Shown here: positions 54,601 through 64,000 of the stretch, piece after piece
Layout of the letters: each line of letters starts with the position of its first letter
How positions within the stretch are numbered: position 1 is the stretch's first letter
NCBI GenBank assembly: GCA_019022495.1
Contig: JAFEKR010000003.1
Span: 3,658,001 to 3,722,000, forward strand
Source: Epichloe hybrida
Lineage: Eukaryota; Ascomycota; Sordariomycetes; Hypocreales; Clavicipitaceae
DNA: 64,000 nucleotides
Direction of reading: 5' to 3'
The notes under the pieces: generated by a model
The model's database searches: none
Seen by the model: only the letters and a program-made list of their open reading frames with translations
What the model was told of the DNA's origin: nothing
Program-made: the position numbers and the translations under genes

Positions 54601-57600
54601 TTAAAGCCTGTAATAACCTAGCTAAAGATACTATAGCTAGGCTTCTAAATATAGTCCTAGAAATAGGATACTTCCTAGCCTGCTTCTAAACTATAAGGGT
54701 AGTAGTAATTAGGAAACCTAGTAAAACCACTAAGGAAATAAGGAGAGCTAACATATAGAGACTAATCTTACTACTTAATATAGTAGGAAAAATTATAGAA
54801 GTGGTAATAGTAAAGTAACTTATAGCCTTTGCTAAGGTAAAGGGGCTACTCCCTAAACTCTAGATAGGTAATAGGATAAATAGATTAATAGAAACTATAA
54901 TAAGAGTCCTTATTAAATATATTAGGGAGGCCTAGGGTAGGGGTAGTATTGCCTTACTAGTGTAAATAGATATATCTTTAGCGTTTAATAGAGTTAGCTA
55001 CCTATACCTAATACACCTGCTTATAAAGATAGGAGTCCTACAATAGCTAATAGTAGTAATATAAAGCTTCCTTATAAATAGAATAAGCTAGCTTAGCTTT
55101 AATAAAGGACTCTCTAGACTATTTGTAATTAAGGCTAGCACCCTATAGGGTTTACCCCTCTCCCTAATCCTCTTCTTACTTTACTTAGTAAAGCTTTATA
55201 TTTACCTCTAGGCTATTCTAGGTATAGTAGCTATAGGATTTATAAATAATATAAACATAGTAGCCTTTAGTAAAAACATAGTATAAACCTAGAGAAGACT
55301 AGAGGCTATATAAAAGATTTATAAGGAATAGGTAAAGTAAGTAGGAGTTAAGTTTAACCTAGCTAAAACTAAACTTATATACTTTAGCAAGTCCTATAGA
55401 CCTCCCTAGGCTAGAGTCTAACTTAGAGCAAAGGAGATAGCGCCTATAGAATTATATAGATTCCTAGGAGTGTAAGTTAATAGAAAACTTAACTAGAGTG
55501 CCTATAGAAATATCCTTAAGGGTAAGCTAGCCTAGTAGTAGCTTACACTCTCTAAGCTAGTGGCATTAGCCTAGGGATATAGCTTTAGAGATACTAGACT
55601 TCTATATATATAGGTAGTCTAGCCTGTCCTTACCTATAGAGCGAGCGCTTACTACACCCTTACTAAGAAGGGAGGAAAGCTAAGAGAAGTAGTAAAAAGC
55701 TTTATAGTAAATTAATTAGCCTACCTCTGGATTATTATAGGGGCATTTAAGGCTACACCTATCGCATAACTAAAGGTTAAGACCTATATCCCCCCCCTTA
55801 ACCTTTACCTAAATAAGATAAAGCAGAGGTTTAAAGACAGAATTATTAATAGTAGGATAGCAAGGATAATCTAAGCTATAGCTAACTTAGTTATAATAGT
55901 ACTACACCGTAAGAGAAGACCCTTACCTATTAATAATAAGCTAGACATAGATATAGATAAGGAATAGAAGAAACGTTAGGAGGACTAGTATAATAAGGAG
56001 AGGCTAGCCTAGAGTAAACGCATTAGAGAACTAACTAAAGACTAACCACCCTCCTATAACCTAAAGGAAATCTAGGAATTTCACACTAATATAAATAAGC
56101 ATGTCTCTTTAATAATTATCTAACTACATATAGGAAAGATAGGCCTAAATAAGTTCCTATTCTAAAGAAAGGTTCCTAGGGTGGTTTCGCCCCTATGTAG
56201 CTGTGGTTAAGCTATAGAAGACTAATACTATATACTAGTTAATTGTAGCAAATATAACCACAGGTAACCTCGGCAGCGATAGCCCGCTAACGCATAGGAG
56301 GTAAGGCTAGCCCTAAACAAACCTCGAAAAGTAAAATATTTAGCTAAATGGTTCCTTAGCATAAGACAACTCTAATATTACTTATTAGCACAGGAGCTAG
56401 CTATAAGACAGCTTAGAATACCTCTAGACCTAGGCTAACTTTATTAACAGACGGAAAACCTCCCGATTATAAATCTAGCATAGGGGATAGAACAGACGGT
56501 GTAGGCACGGAGGTAGGCTAGGGGAGGGACTAATTTTATAATTTATAATCACAATAAAGAATATTTAGGTCTGAAACTATTATCAGATTAATTTTAACTA
56601 TAAACTCCAGGTATTATAAGTCCTACTAGCCTACTGCTACCCCTACTCTAAACTAAAATTAAGCCACTGCCTTATTCCTTCTCTAGGAGGGAGGTTATAC
56701 TTATAGCTACCTAGTTGTAACTCTTTATAGGGATAATAGTAAGCAGGAGATAGTTTATCTTTACTACGCGCGTATTAAGGTGTATAAGCTAAAAGATAAG
56801 CTTAGTATACTATTCCTTAGAGAAACTAGCCTAGTCTAGGCCTGCCGCTAAGGTGCTTCGTTTCTTCTTTGCCTAATTACTAGTGTAAAGCTTCTTAACC
56901 TAGTCCTAGAAGCCTTCTAGAGTCTATTAAGAAGAATATTAAAGCTAGAATAGACCTGCTACTAGGCTAGAGCAGACTTACCTCACCCCTATTAGCTATA
57001 GAAGCCTAGGTCTTAACTAACTACTAGTGCTTATTCTAGTTGCTAGATATATTTAGCTATATAGTAAATTAGATATAGAACTAAGCTAGAATAGAGGCGA
57101 TTATTACCTAGTAGTATTAATAGTTCCAAACCTAATAGTTAAAACATACGTTAGTAGCCGCCCCTATCTAGTAAGTTAGCCCTATTACTAAGCCAGAGCA
57201 GGGCTAACCTACTAATAATAAGATAGCACTAATACCTAAGGTCCTAAATCAAACGAGACTCATAGGACACGCATTAGACTTCTCTTAGTACACCAAGCTA
57301 AGGCAAATTAGCAGCGGACCAGGCCCAGATTCACTCTACCCTAGCCCGAAGCAAAGAGACTCGGGACAGATATGTTATCACACTAGAACAGGACCAGAAG
57401 GGGCTTATTCCACATATTTTTCCTTTCTTTTTTCTTTTTAATGGGATAAGGCTAGCGTAAGCTAGTAACAAACACCCACGACAGAAAACACACCAAGTAG
57501 CGCAGACCCGTCATAGGGCCGGCGCTGGCCCGTACACAGACGCAAGGGGGTTTTTCTTCCTAGTATAGGGTTTTCCCTTTTGACTCAGTAGTAGGAGTAC

Positions 57601-57644
57601 TAGTAATAGCCATCTATAGAGCTAGCTAGCGTAAATAATATATA
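51674..57644 (+). mobile_element. Tad1-like LINE (non-LTR retrotransposon)
   Basis: 5971 bases flanked by a perfect 14-base duplication TAACTATACTAGTC (51660-51673 and 57645-57658). On either side the Copia integrase reading continues, which confirms the insertion. ORF1 should lie at about 51830-53200; ORF2 encodes endonuclease then reverse transcriptase on the plus strand. The 3' end is AT-rich (GTAAATAATATATA) rather than a clean poly-A. The first about 150 and last about 330 bases keep CpA sites; the inside is RIP-mutated. Confidence 0.85.
53220..56480 (+). pseudogene. LINE ORF2 remnant: AP-endonuclease and reverse transcriptase
   Basis: Around 53290-53480 the endonuclease start is recognisable ('RIGTYKKPIAP', 'LVMVSLGRD'-like text) with RIP stops. 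From about 54600 the reverse transcriptase reads 'RVVVIRKPSKTTKEI', 'LLLNIVGKIIEVVIVK', 'KVKGLLPKL', 'DISLAFNRVSYLYL', 'LPLSLILFLLYL'. The catalytic (F/Y)xDD box at 55236-55271 reads GFINNINIVAFS, so both Asp are now Asn, a change RIP would give. A C-terminal cysteine-rich stretch lies near 56200. Confidence 0.78.
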
Positions 57645-57658
57645 TAACTATACTAGTC

Positions 57659-60040
57659 TTCAGAGGCTACCTATAGATAATAGATAAGTTACCGCTAAGC
57701 GTCTCTGTTATTTAATATGCTAAGGTAATTCATAAGGTAACAAATAAAGTCTAACGTTTTCTAGCTTTATAGTAGGTTTATAATACCCTTAGAGCCTGGA
57801 ATAGCCCTAATATAGCGCCTATATATTAGCTACCCCTATAGGCTAATATATACATATAGAGAGAGAAAGGTAGCTAGTATAGCCTATATAAGCTACTTAC
57901 TACTAATAGAGAGACTTATATTATTAATATGCCCTATAGCCTAGTGAAGTTCTACTCTATAGTAATAAAGCCCTATTATAAAGACCTATGTATTATAAAG
58001 GGACTAGAGTAGTAGGAGATAAAGCCTTATAATATACTAGAGTAGTAGGAGATAAAGCTTAGTAACGTAAAGAAAGAAGTAACTATATAACTAACTACTA
58101 CTAATAAAAAAGATTCTCTAATAAAAGATAGTGAAGAGCTGTAGATACTAGCTAAGAGAAAGCAAGGGAGACTAAGAAAGGCCCTTATAGTGTAATTTAT
58201 AAGTATAGGAGAGTCTAATAAAGAGGCTTATAAAGCCTAAAAGGCCCTAAGGGGAAGCTATTAAGTTAAAGACTTATTACTATGCCCTAAAGGAATAAAA
58301 GTGAGGAAAAGAAAACCTTATAGCCTTAAGGACATTAGCCTAGTTTAGCTCTATATACTTATAAATAAAGATTAAGAGGAGGCCTTTATTTAAGAGATTA
58401 TAACTAGAGGGATGCTAAGTATAGCATTCCTTATAGTAAAGGAAGAGGCTAATTAGAACCTTGCCCTTTAGCTCTACTAAGAAGAAAGGATTATAACCCT
58501 AGGAAAACCCTTTAAGCAGTCTAATTAAGCTAAGATTAACGCTTTATAAGCTTATAATATGTTTAAATTTGTTAAGTTTAACCTAGCGAAGCACAGAGGT
58601 CATAGAATCTTTGATTCTCGTATAGTTAGAGAGATTAAAGGTAAGGGAATGGACTTGCTGTATAAGAAATCTTGTCTTATTATACAAGGCTATAATAACA
58701 AAGGAAAGGAATTCATCCTAACGCAATTGCTAACGATTTAACGAGCAAGCTAGCAACTAATTATAGCTATTGCTCCATTATTAAGAAGAAGAGGTATTTA
58801 CCTTTAGATTTGCGATATTACATAAGCCTACACTTAATCACACATAGTGCTAACGAGGCTAATTATTATAAGATTGCTAAAGCAAATTGCATATCTCTTT
58901 CTAGAAGGGACTGTAATTAAATTAATCAGACCTCTTTACGGGATCGTAGAGGCTAGAACCTACTAGTAGGTAATGTACTTTTGTTACTATAGGGATAACC
59001 TTAATATAATGACTTTAACCTATAATCCCTGCTTATTAATTATAGCTCTAAATAATAAGAACCTCTTTAGTATTATTAGAATATAAACTAATAATATATT
59101 AGGCCTAAGTAATAATAACTTTTTCTAAAAAGAAGAGAAAGAGCTCTAGAAGGCTAATTTTATAGTAAAAGAAAAGCAATAATTAACCACTAAGAACCCC
59201 CTTATCTTTAATAGCTATATTTTAACCTAAAACACTAATAATTCGCTAATCTTAACCTAGAAAGGTTAGAGTTAGAAGATTAAGGAAGTTAATCCTTAAT
59301 CCTTAATGGTAAAGTAAGATTATATAGAGTAATAAGCATAAGGAAGCTATATTGTAACTATATGTTAACCGGAGGCTTTATATAACCTTTTAATTATAGC
59401 TTAATACTAAGAGCCCTTTATGGAAGATATTATATATCTTAATAAATACCTTAAATAGTAGATTAAGAATTAATAGCACGGACTGTAATATATTCCTTTA
59501 GTCCTTAAGGAGGTAAAGCTCTTTGTATTTATAAATAGATCGCTTACTAATAACAAGGATCTAAGCTCATAGATTAGATACGTGATTGTGATTAGCAACG
59601 AGATAATGCAAGACAATAATACCTTTATTATAAAAGGTAACATTATTACGTATAGCTTAATAAAGAGTAAGAGAGTTACTTATAGCGTGCTTACCTCTAA
59701 GTTATATAGCATAGTTCAAGGCGCAGATATTGCCTATGTGATTTCCATAACTCTACATTAGATCACGGATTAATTAAAAATACCTTAAATTCCTATAATT
59801 CTCTATACTAATTCTTTTTTATTATATAAATATCTTATAAAGCTAGGAACCACAAAGGAGAAGAGACTAATAATTAATATCATAGCCCTTTGTTAATCGT
59901 ATAAAAGGCATAAGATTTACGAAGTTAGATGGATTAATAGTAACAATAATCCGGCGGATGTGATAACAAAAGCATCACTAAATTCATTACTTTCCTCTTT
60001 AATTAATTTAAATGAATTAATAATTCGTGTTAAAGAATAG
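57659..60040 (+). pseudogene. Copia integrase end, reverse transcriptase and RNase H remnant
   Basis: After the LINE the Copia reading resumes with 'VFRGYL', 'VIHKVTNKVRRF'-like text and a C-terminal integrase motif 'KFYSIVIKPYYKD' near 57945-57985. The piece 58559-58741 is open and reads 'HRGHRIFDSRIVREIKGKG' and 'SCLIIQGYNNKGKEFILTQL', the beginning of fungal Copia reverse transcriptase. The end of RNase H is seen at about 59920-60035 ('VRWINSNNNPADVITKAS'). Stops in between follow RIP rules. Confidence 0.8.
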
Positions 60041-60235
60041 GTAAAGAGACCCGCGATATTAAGGGATAGGAGCTTAGGTAAGGAATAATGGATTAATCTA
60101 ATTAACTAATACCACAACGGCTAATTAGAGCAGCGGATTCCTATTAAGGGATTCACTAGTGTATACTTTCCTTTAATCTGATTTTTACTACGTTTTTAAG
60201 CTCTTTGGCCACAAAGGAAAAAGAGAGATTACTAG

Positions 60236-60498
60236 TGTTAATTCCTTCGGATCTTCATTGGTTTAATCGTGGCTAAAGACTAGACTAATTGTGGGTCCGG
60301 CGCGATGCACGCGATATGATTGGCTACATCAATTCGCCACCCCCTTTTGTGCCCCACATACGGATTTCGCCCACCTTTTCTAGCATCTAGACTTTCCCTC
60401 TCTTCTCTCTCTTTCCTAGCTAGCTAATCTAACTAACTATCATTGACTTCAATTTATACGGGATTTATTACCTGCGCAGGACCTTGGTGCATCCAACA
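60236..60498 (+). repeat. Copia right LTR
   Basis: Direct repeat of 40992-41254. Only its inner (left) about 60 bases carry C-to-T changes in CpA-like contexts; the remaining about 200 bases are nearly identical to the left LTR. Confidence 0.94.
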
Positions 60499-61063
60499 CA
60501 TATACTTAACCTTATTATATTGCATACCTAAACGGCTTTTAGCCTATAAAAACACTTACTAATAGTCCTATAAGCTATAATACTTTTATTTTACTAACTT
60601 CATAATCTATCTACGCTAAGGGTAATAATCTTACATAGCAGGGATAATATCTTATAAAGTTACTTAAGTTACGCTATGCTTTATGCTATTTAATTTACTA
60701 TTAACCTAGGCTTTGTAAAGCTTCTCTAGTAGGTAAATTATTTACTTATTAGTCTACCTTATGCTAGTACTACACTAAGAAGTAGTAGTAAATTAACTAG
60801 GCTATAAAGCGCTTTAAGACTAAGAAGAGAATATTTTAATAATAAGAGTATAAAGGTATAAGAGGAATCCTCTAATAATAATTTATAATAATTAACTTCT
60901 TTATAGGGGAAAAGCCTTTATTCATAAATAAGGGGCTAGGGTAGTGTAAAATCTCTTCACCCCCTTATATATTAATAAGGAAAGGCGCTATAGATAGTAT
61001 AAAGTAAACTCTCTACCTAATCCACAGCTAACTTGTACCTAGCCCCGTCTTGAGTGCGCCAGC

Positions 61064-61096
61064 TTTTAAACGACTGCGCCCGTCTGGATCACACCC
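61064..61096 (-). repeat. Right terminal inverted repeat of Harbinger-type element
   Basis: Complement of 38312-38344 with one mismatch, followed by the ATA duplication at 61097-61099. Confidence 0.92.
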
Positions 61097-62041
61097 ATAG
61101 GCTGTGTTGCGGGGTACGTGAAGCCCTAGTGAAGTTAATTTTCAGTCGTTGCCTTTTCCAGTACTCTTCTTTATCATGTCCCGGCCGTGAACAGTGCTTG
61201 TAGTGCGCAGAAGGATGAACTCTAAAGAAATTGAGATTCCCATTGAGCCAATTTAGACGCATCACAGGTTTACCGACAACGACACCCTTTGTTGAGACCA
61301 TTGCCTCGACTATCGGGTCGTTCAGACCCATTAATGCAGCGTTGGTGGAGTCGTGATGGTACGATTGACCACGTCGGAAACTTCTGTTCGGAGCTTTCAG
61401 ACCAGACTTCTGTCGACGGCTCAATGGCAAGGGAGAGGGAGCCAAGGCAAGCTATTTCCTAAGAGTCGATCACGTTTAGCGATTGGTGGGTGAGAACTGC
61501 AGGGATGGGTTGGCAGCCATCGTTTCGTTTCGTTTCGTTTGGCCATCCATTTCAAGTCCTGGTCTTTACACACAATGGGTACGCATCAACAACGGCATCT
61601 ACTTGCGTCATCGGTCTCTTCCCAAGCTACCTGTACTTGCAAGACGTAACGACGAACAAGAGCAGAAGAAACTGCATCGTAGATGAATTTGATGTTTTTC
61701 ACCTTTTTTGTCCATGGCTCACTCCCCTTTTCTCCGCTGATGGCCAGTCAAGGATGGACATATGGCCAAGTCGTGCACAACGCACGCGCGCCTGCTTAGT
61801 CATGGCATGTTGCGTCAGACAATCGTTGGCCTGAAGCTGGAGCTTCACGGCCCGTGGCAACGTCGCTCAAGTCGTCATACTGAAGGTTGCCTGCTCTTCG
61901 TCGTTGAATTGCATATAACATGGGATCTTGATGATACCACCCCTTGTCATATTTTCTTCGTTCCAATTCGCACTCACTTCATTCGCAGCGTCATATTGTC
62001 CTTCTGCCAGCCCATGAACTCAGCTCCACCGCACCTTCGCA
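61097..62041. other. Upstream region of ECM29; possible CCHC remnant on minus strand
   Basis: Normal base composition returns right after the transposon end. A minus-strand frame (about 61445-61089) without an ATG start contains HYKHCSRPGHDKEEYW, reminiscent of a zinc knuckle of retroelement gag with some residues changed; its stop codon lies inside the transposon repeat. Support is weak. The rest is promoter and leader of the ECM29 gene. Confidence 0.35.
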
Positions 62042-64000
62042 ATGTCTACTCCATTGACCGAACAGCGCGAATTGCAGCTGGTGGAGAGTGTTGAGTTCAA
62101 GATTTTAGGGGTTGCCAATCAGGAAGATAAGCTTCATCGGCTGCTTCAGCGTTACCTGGCACCGCTGATATTGAAGGCAGCCAGTGATCATGCTGCGGTT
62201 AGAGCAAGAGTAAGGAAACCGACTTCCCGAGGTACCCTCGAATCGTGAAGAGTGGAGGTTAACCTTTCAATAGATAATACAGATTCTTGCTAGGCTGAAG
62301 ACATTCATACAATCTCCAGAGTATGTCATTTTTGCCTTTCTGTTCCGAGTTTGATAACACTAGAAAAGAGCTATGCGAAGCAGGTGCTGATCTCGTTAAA
62401 ATGGGTAAAGGATCGTATTGCCCGTCAAAGCACTGCTCCAACAGTACAAATCCAATGATTCCGTCGTCATCAAGCAATTGGACTTGTCTTTTATCATGCA
62501 CAGCATAGACAGGTTAGATGTCGATGATAGAAGAGATCTCATTCCCATCGCCTTGGCCGGCTTTGCCCAGGAAGAGGGACAACCTAGAGCGGCCACCATG
62601 TTCAATATCATCCTTAGGCTTCTTCTGGATGTCCGGATTCCTCCCCGAGGGACCGAAGAAGATGTGGCTTTCAGATCTGCCATAGGACTGACAGACGACG
62701 CTGATGCTCGGTTTCTAGCCAATGCCCTTGGCGTCTTTCTGCGCCTACGAACGCCGGCTGGGGGTCAGTCGTTGGCACAGTCGAATCCGGCACTATCTCA
62801 AACTGAGCTCGTCCTGTTTCCCCCCGAATCCCCGGAGAATGACAAAGTTTTCAGAAGGATCACGGAGCTCAAGACAAAGACCATTACATTGCTGGCTAGT
62901 GGTGCCTTTACGGACGATGAGCGTTTTCTTCCGGCGCTGTTTGCTGCTTCAGGGTTCGACAGCAGAGTGGCATCTACGGCAGAGGAGATTATTAAACGGA
63001 GCACTGTGTCTGTCGAGGATGAGTCGCTCGTTAAACGTTTGTTTCTTGCACACTCGCAGCTTCCTGCGCCTTATCGTACGCGCATCCTTGGTATCTTGTC
63101 CAGGTCAACTATTGCTACTACCATGTCAGACAACATCATGGCCGTTGTGAATCTTGACTTTTTGCCGCAAAGCCCCATGCAACCTGCGAGTGCCCTAGAG
63201 CGAACGAAACTGCACAAGTCTCTGTTTCAATTTCTTTCGTGGGTAGCGCAAGTAGGTCCGTCGAAATCCGACTTCACCATCGGAACGCCACTCATTCTGG
63301 CGATGCGATCCTACATAGAAGGACAAGGATGGCCTGTTCCAGAGCAGGCTTCAAACGACGACATGGCGTTGCGCTCTAGAGCGTACGAAACTATTGGTAT
63401 GGTAGCCAGAAGTGCTGACATGCCAATCAAGGAACGGCTCGACCTGGGCGCCTGGCTTTTTCGGTCCTTGTCAGAAGACAACACGGGTGAGGCCATCGTG
63501 AACATCGACGGTGCACTCTCTAGCCTCACTGCCGCCGTTCCCGCCGATGTTGGTGGAGCGAGCGAGGAACTGAAGACTATGCTTCTTACATACATGTCGT
63601 TGACTGATGAGCCTCCTGCAGTGCGTAGTACGAGGCACGCTGCTGTCAAGTGGGCTAATCAGTGTCTGCCTTTCTCTGACATTGTCGCTCGATGGATCGA
63701 TATCTTGGCTATCGCCGGGCGGCAAAATGAACGAAATGATGTGATCGAGCAGGGCCACAAAGGGCTCGATCCATGGACATTTTACGCGCACTCAGATACA
63801 ACACCCCAAATACCTGACTGGAAGGATATGACGATTACCGTGTTCGACTCTCACATACATCCGCAGAAGGACCTCCAGCACGGGGACCGTAGTCGCACTA
63901 CCGCTCTTCCAGATAATGTCGTGTTCCAGAATTTCCAGGGCTCACGGCTTTTGGCCTTTCCAGTAGCCCTCCGGTACATCAAACACATGATTCTCCTCAC
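62042..64000 (+). CDS. ECM29: Proteasome adaptor/scaffold Ecm29, 5' part
   Basis: Exons 62042-62209, 62283-62320 and 62411 to beyond the window end. Intron donors are GTAAGG and GTATGT. The second acceptor is AAAG at 62407-62410, chosen because it joins 'IQSPE' to 'IVLPVKALLQQYKSNDSV' in frame, as in other Ecm29 proteins. The N-terminus 'MSTPLTEQRELQLVESVEF..ILGVANQEDKLHRLLQRYL' and 'LILKAASDHAAVRAR', then 'MFNIILRLLLDVRIPPRG', 'LVLFPPESPE' and 'GHKGLDPWTFY', match the N-terminal HEAT-repeat region. Ecm29 is a large all-helical protein (about 1800-1900 residues) that bridges the 20S core and 19S particle of the 26S proteasome and acts under stress. About 600 residues are inside the window. 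The third exon has no stop up to 64000. Confidence 0.88.

Larger units (their letters stand above)
40992..60498 (+). mobile_element. Copia (Ty1-type) LTR retrotransposon carrying three nested insertions
   Basis: LTRs 40992-41254 and 60236-60498 (263 bases each, TG..CA) are flanked by the 5-bp duplication CATAT (40987-40991, 60499-60503), so both ends are intact. After removing the Gypsy, TRIM-like and LINE insertions with their duplications the element is about 6.6 kb. The order gag, integrase, reverse transcriptase, RNase H on the plus strand is the Copia order. A purine-rich tract (AAAGGAAAAAGAGAGA) sits just before the right LTR. Coding parts are full of TAA/TAG from RIP. Confidence 0.92.
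38312..61096 (+). mobile_element. PIF/Harbinger-type DNA transposon, interrupted by nested elements
   Basis: The outermost element. Its 33-bp terminal inverted repeats (38312-38344 and 61064-61096, starting GGGTGTGATCCAGACGGG) differ at one position and are flanked by ATA on both sides (38309-38311, 61097-61099). PIF/Harbinger elements make 3-bp duplications, usually TWA, so ATA is slightly unusual. The left end repeats a subterminal unit (CGCAGTCGTYTAAAATTCG) twice. The body outside the nested Copia element is about 38345-40986 plus 60504-61063; subtracting the insert gives about 3.27 kb. It encodes a RIP-damaged DDE transposase. Tandem repeats (units like TCTTCCTTTACCTTTATAA) lie at about 40100-40215. 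Confidence 0.85.

Noticed and set aside
38312..61096. Starship-type giant mobile element
   Set aside because: The 22.8-kb length with bordering repeats suggested it, but no tyrosine-recombinase captain or cargo genes were seen, and the length is fully explained by nested retroelements.
61089..61445. Minus-strand gene disrupted by the Harbinger-type insertion
   Set aside because: The frame lacks an ATG, and the sequence beyond the left end of the transposon does not continue it; only a weak zinc-knuckle-like pattern remains.

Overview
The window comes from a filamentous ascomycete, most likely a member of the Sordariomycetes and possibly of the Hypocreales (inference). The evidence is short GT-AG introns of about 50 to 150 bp, pyrimidine-rich promoter tracts, typical Pezizomycotina gene families, and a strongly AT-rich block whose decay pattern is that of repeat-induced point mutation (RIP): CpA/TpG turned into TpA, with stop codons made from Gln and Trp codons.

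Gene-bearing left part (1 to about 38.3 kb). In order: an HPP-family membrane protein (1235-2360 +); a broken DUF2828 gene that has lost its vWA-type core (2906-4117 +); a ThrE/Prm10-type membrane protein (8074-10893 +); a vacuolar HMT1-type ABC transporter (11676-14509 +), convergent with a Gly-X/carboxypeptidase S peptidase (14932-16833 -); a DHA1-type MFS drug/polyamine transporter (18503-20234 +), convergent with a sugar-porter MFS protein (20619-22498 -); an intron-containing tRNA-Phe (23984-24081 -); a secreted protein-arginine deiminase (24601-26460 +) with a partial tandem duplication behind it; the divergent pair PdxT (26984-27746 -) and PdxS (28780-29718 +), the two subunits of PLP synthase, which share one roughly 1 kb intergenic promoter region; and a three-RRM Csx1/Nam8-like RNA-binding protein (31508-33225 -). 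Two MITEs with perfect terminal inverted repeats follow at 35.5-36.0 kb, then about 2.3 kb with no recognisable gene.

Transposon nest (38312-61096). This whole block can be resolved as one set of nested insertions, because almost every boundary has a matching target-site duplication. A PIF/Harbinger-type DNA transposon (33-bp TIRs, about 3.3 kb when the inserts are subtracted) was hit by a Copia LTR retrotransposon (263-bp LTRs, TSD CATAT). The Copia body then received three further insertions: a Gypsy element (191-bp LTRs, TSD AAAGA), a 330-bp TRIM-like mini-retroelement with identical 67-bp LTRs and an internal tRNA-like Pol III unit (TSD GGAAT), and a Tad1-like LINE (14-bp TSD). The large elements are inactivated by RIP. 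The TRIM-like element is pristine, and several element ends (LTRs, TIRs, LINE termini) are nearly free of RIP. The Gypsy element also carries a RIP-damaged coding region on the strand opposite to its pol gene.

Right edge (61.1-64 kb). Normal composition returns, and the 5' part of ECM29, the proteasome adaptor/scaffold, runs off the window end.

Several genes point to vacuolar or membrane transport (HPP, ThrE/Prm10, HMT1-type ABC, carboxypeptidase S, two MFS porters), but the only clear functional unit is the PdxS/PdxT pair. Gene models were made by reading splice sites and frames by eye. Family assignments come from recognised motifs, not from searches.
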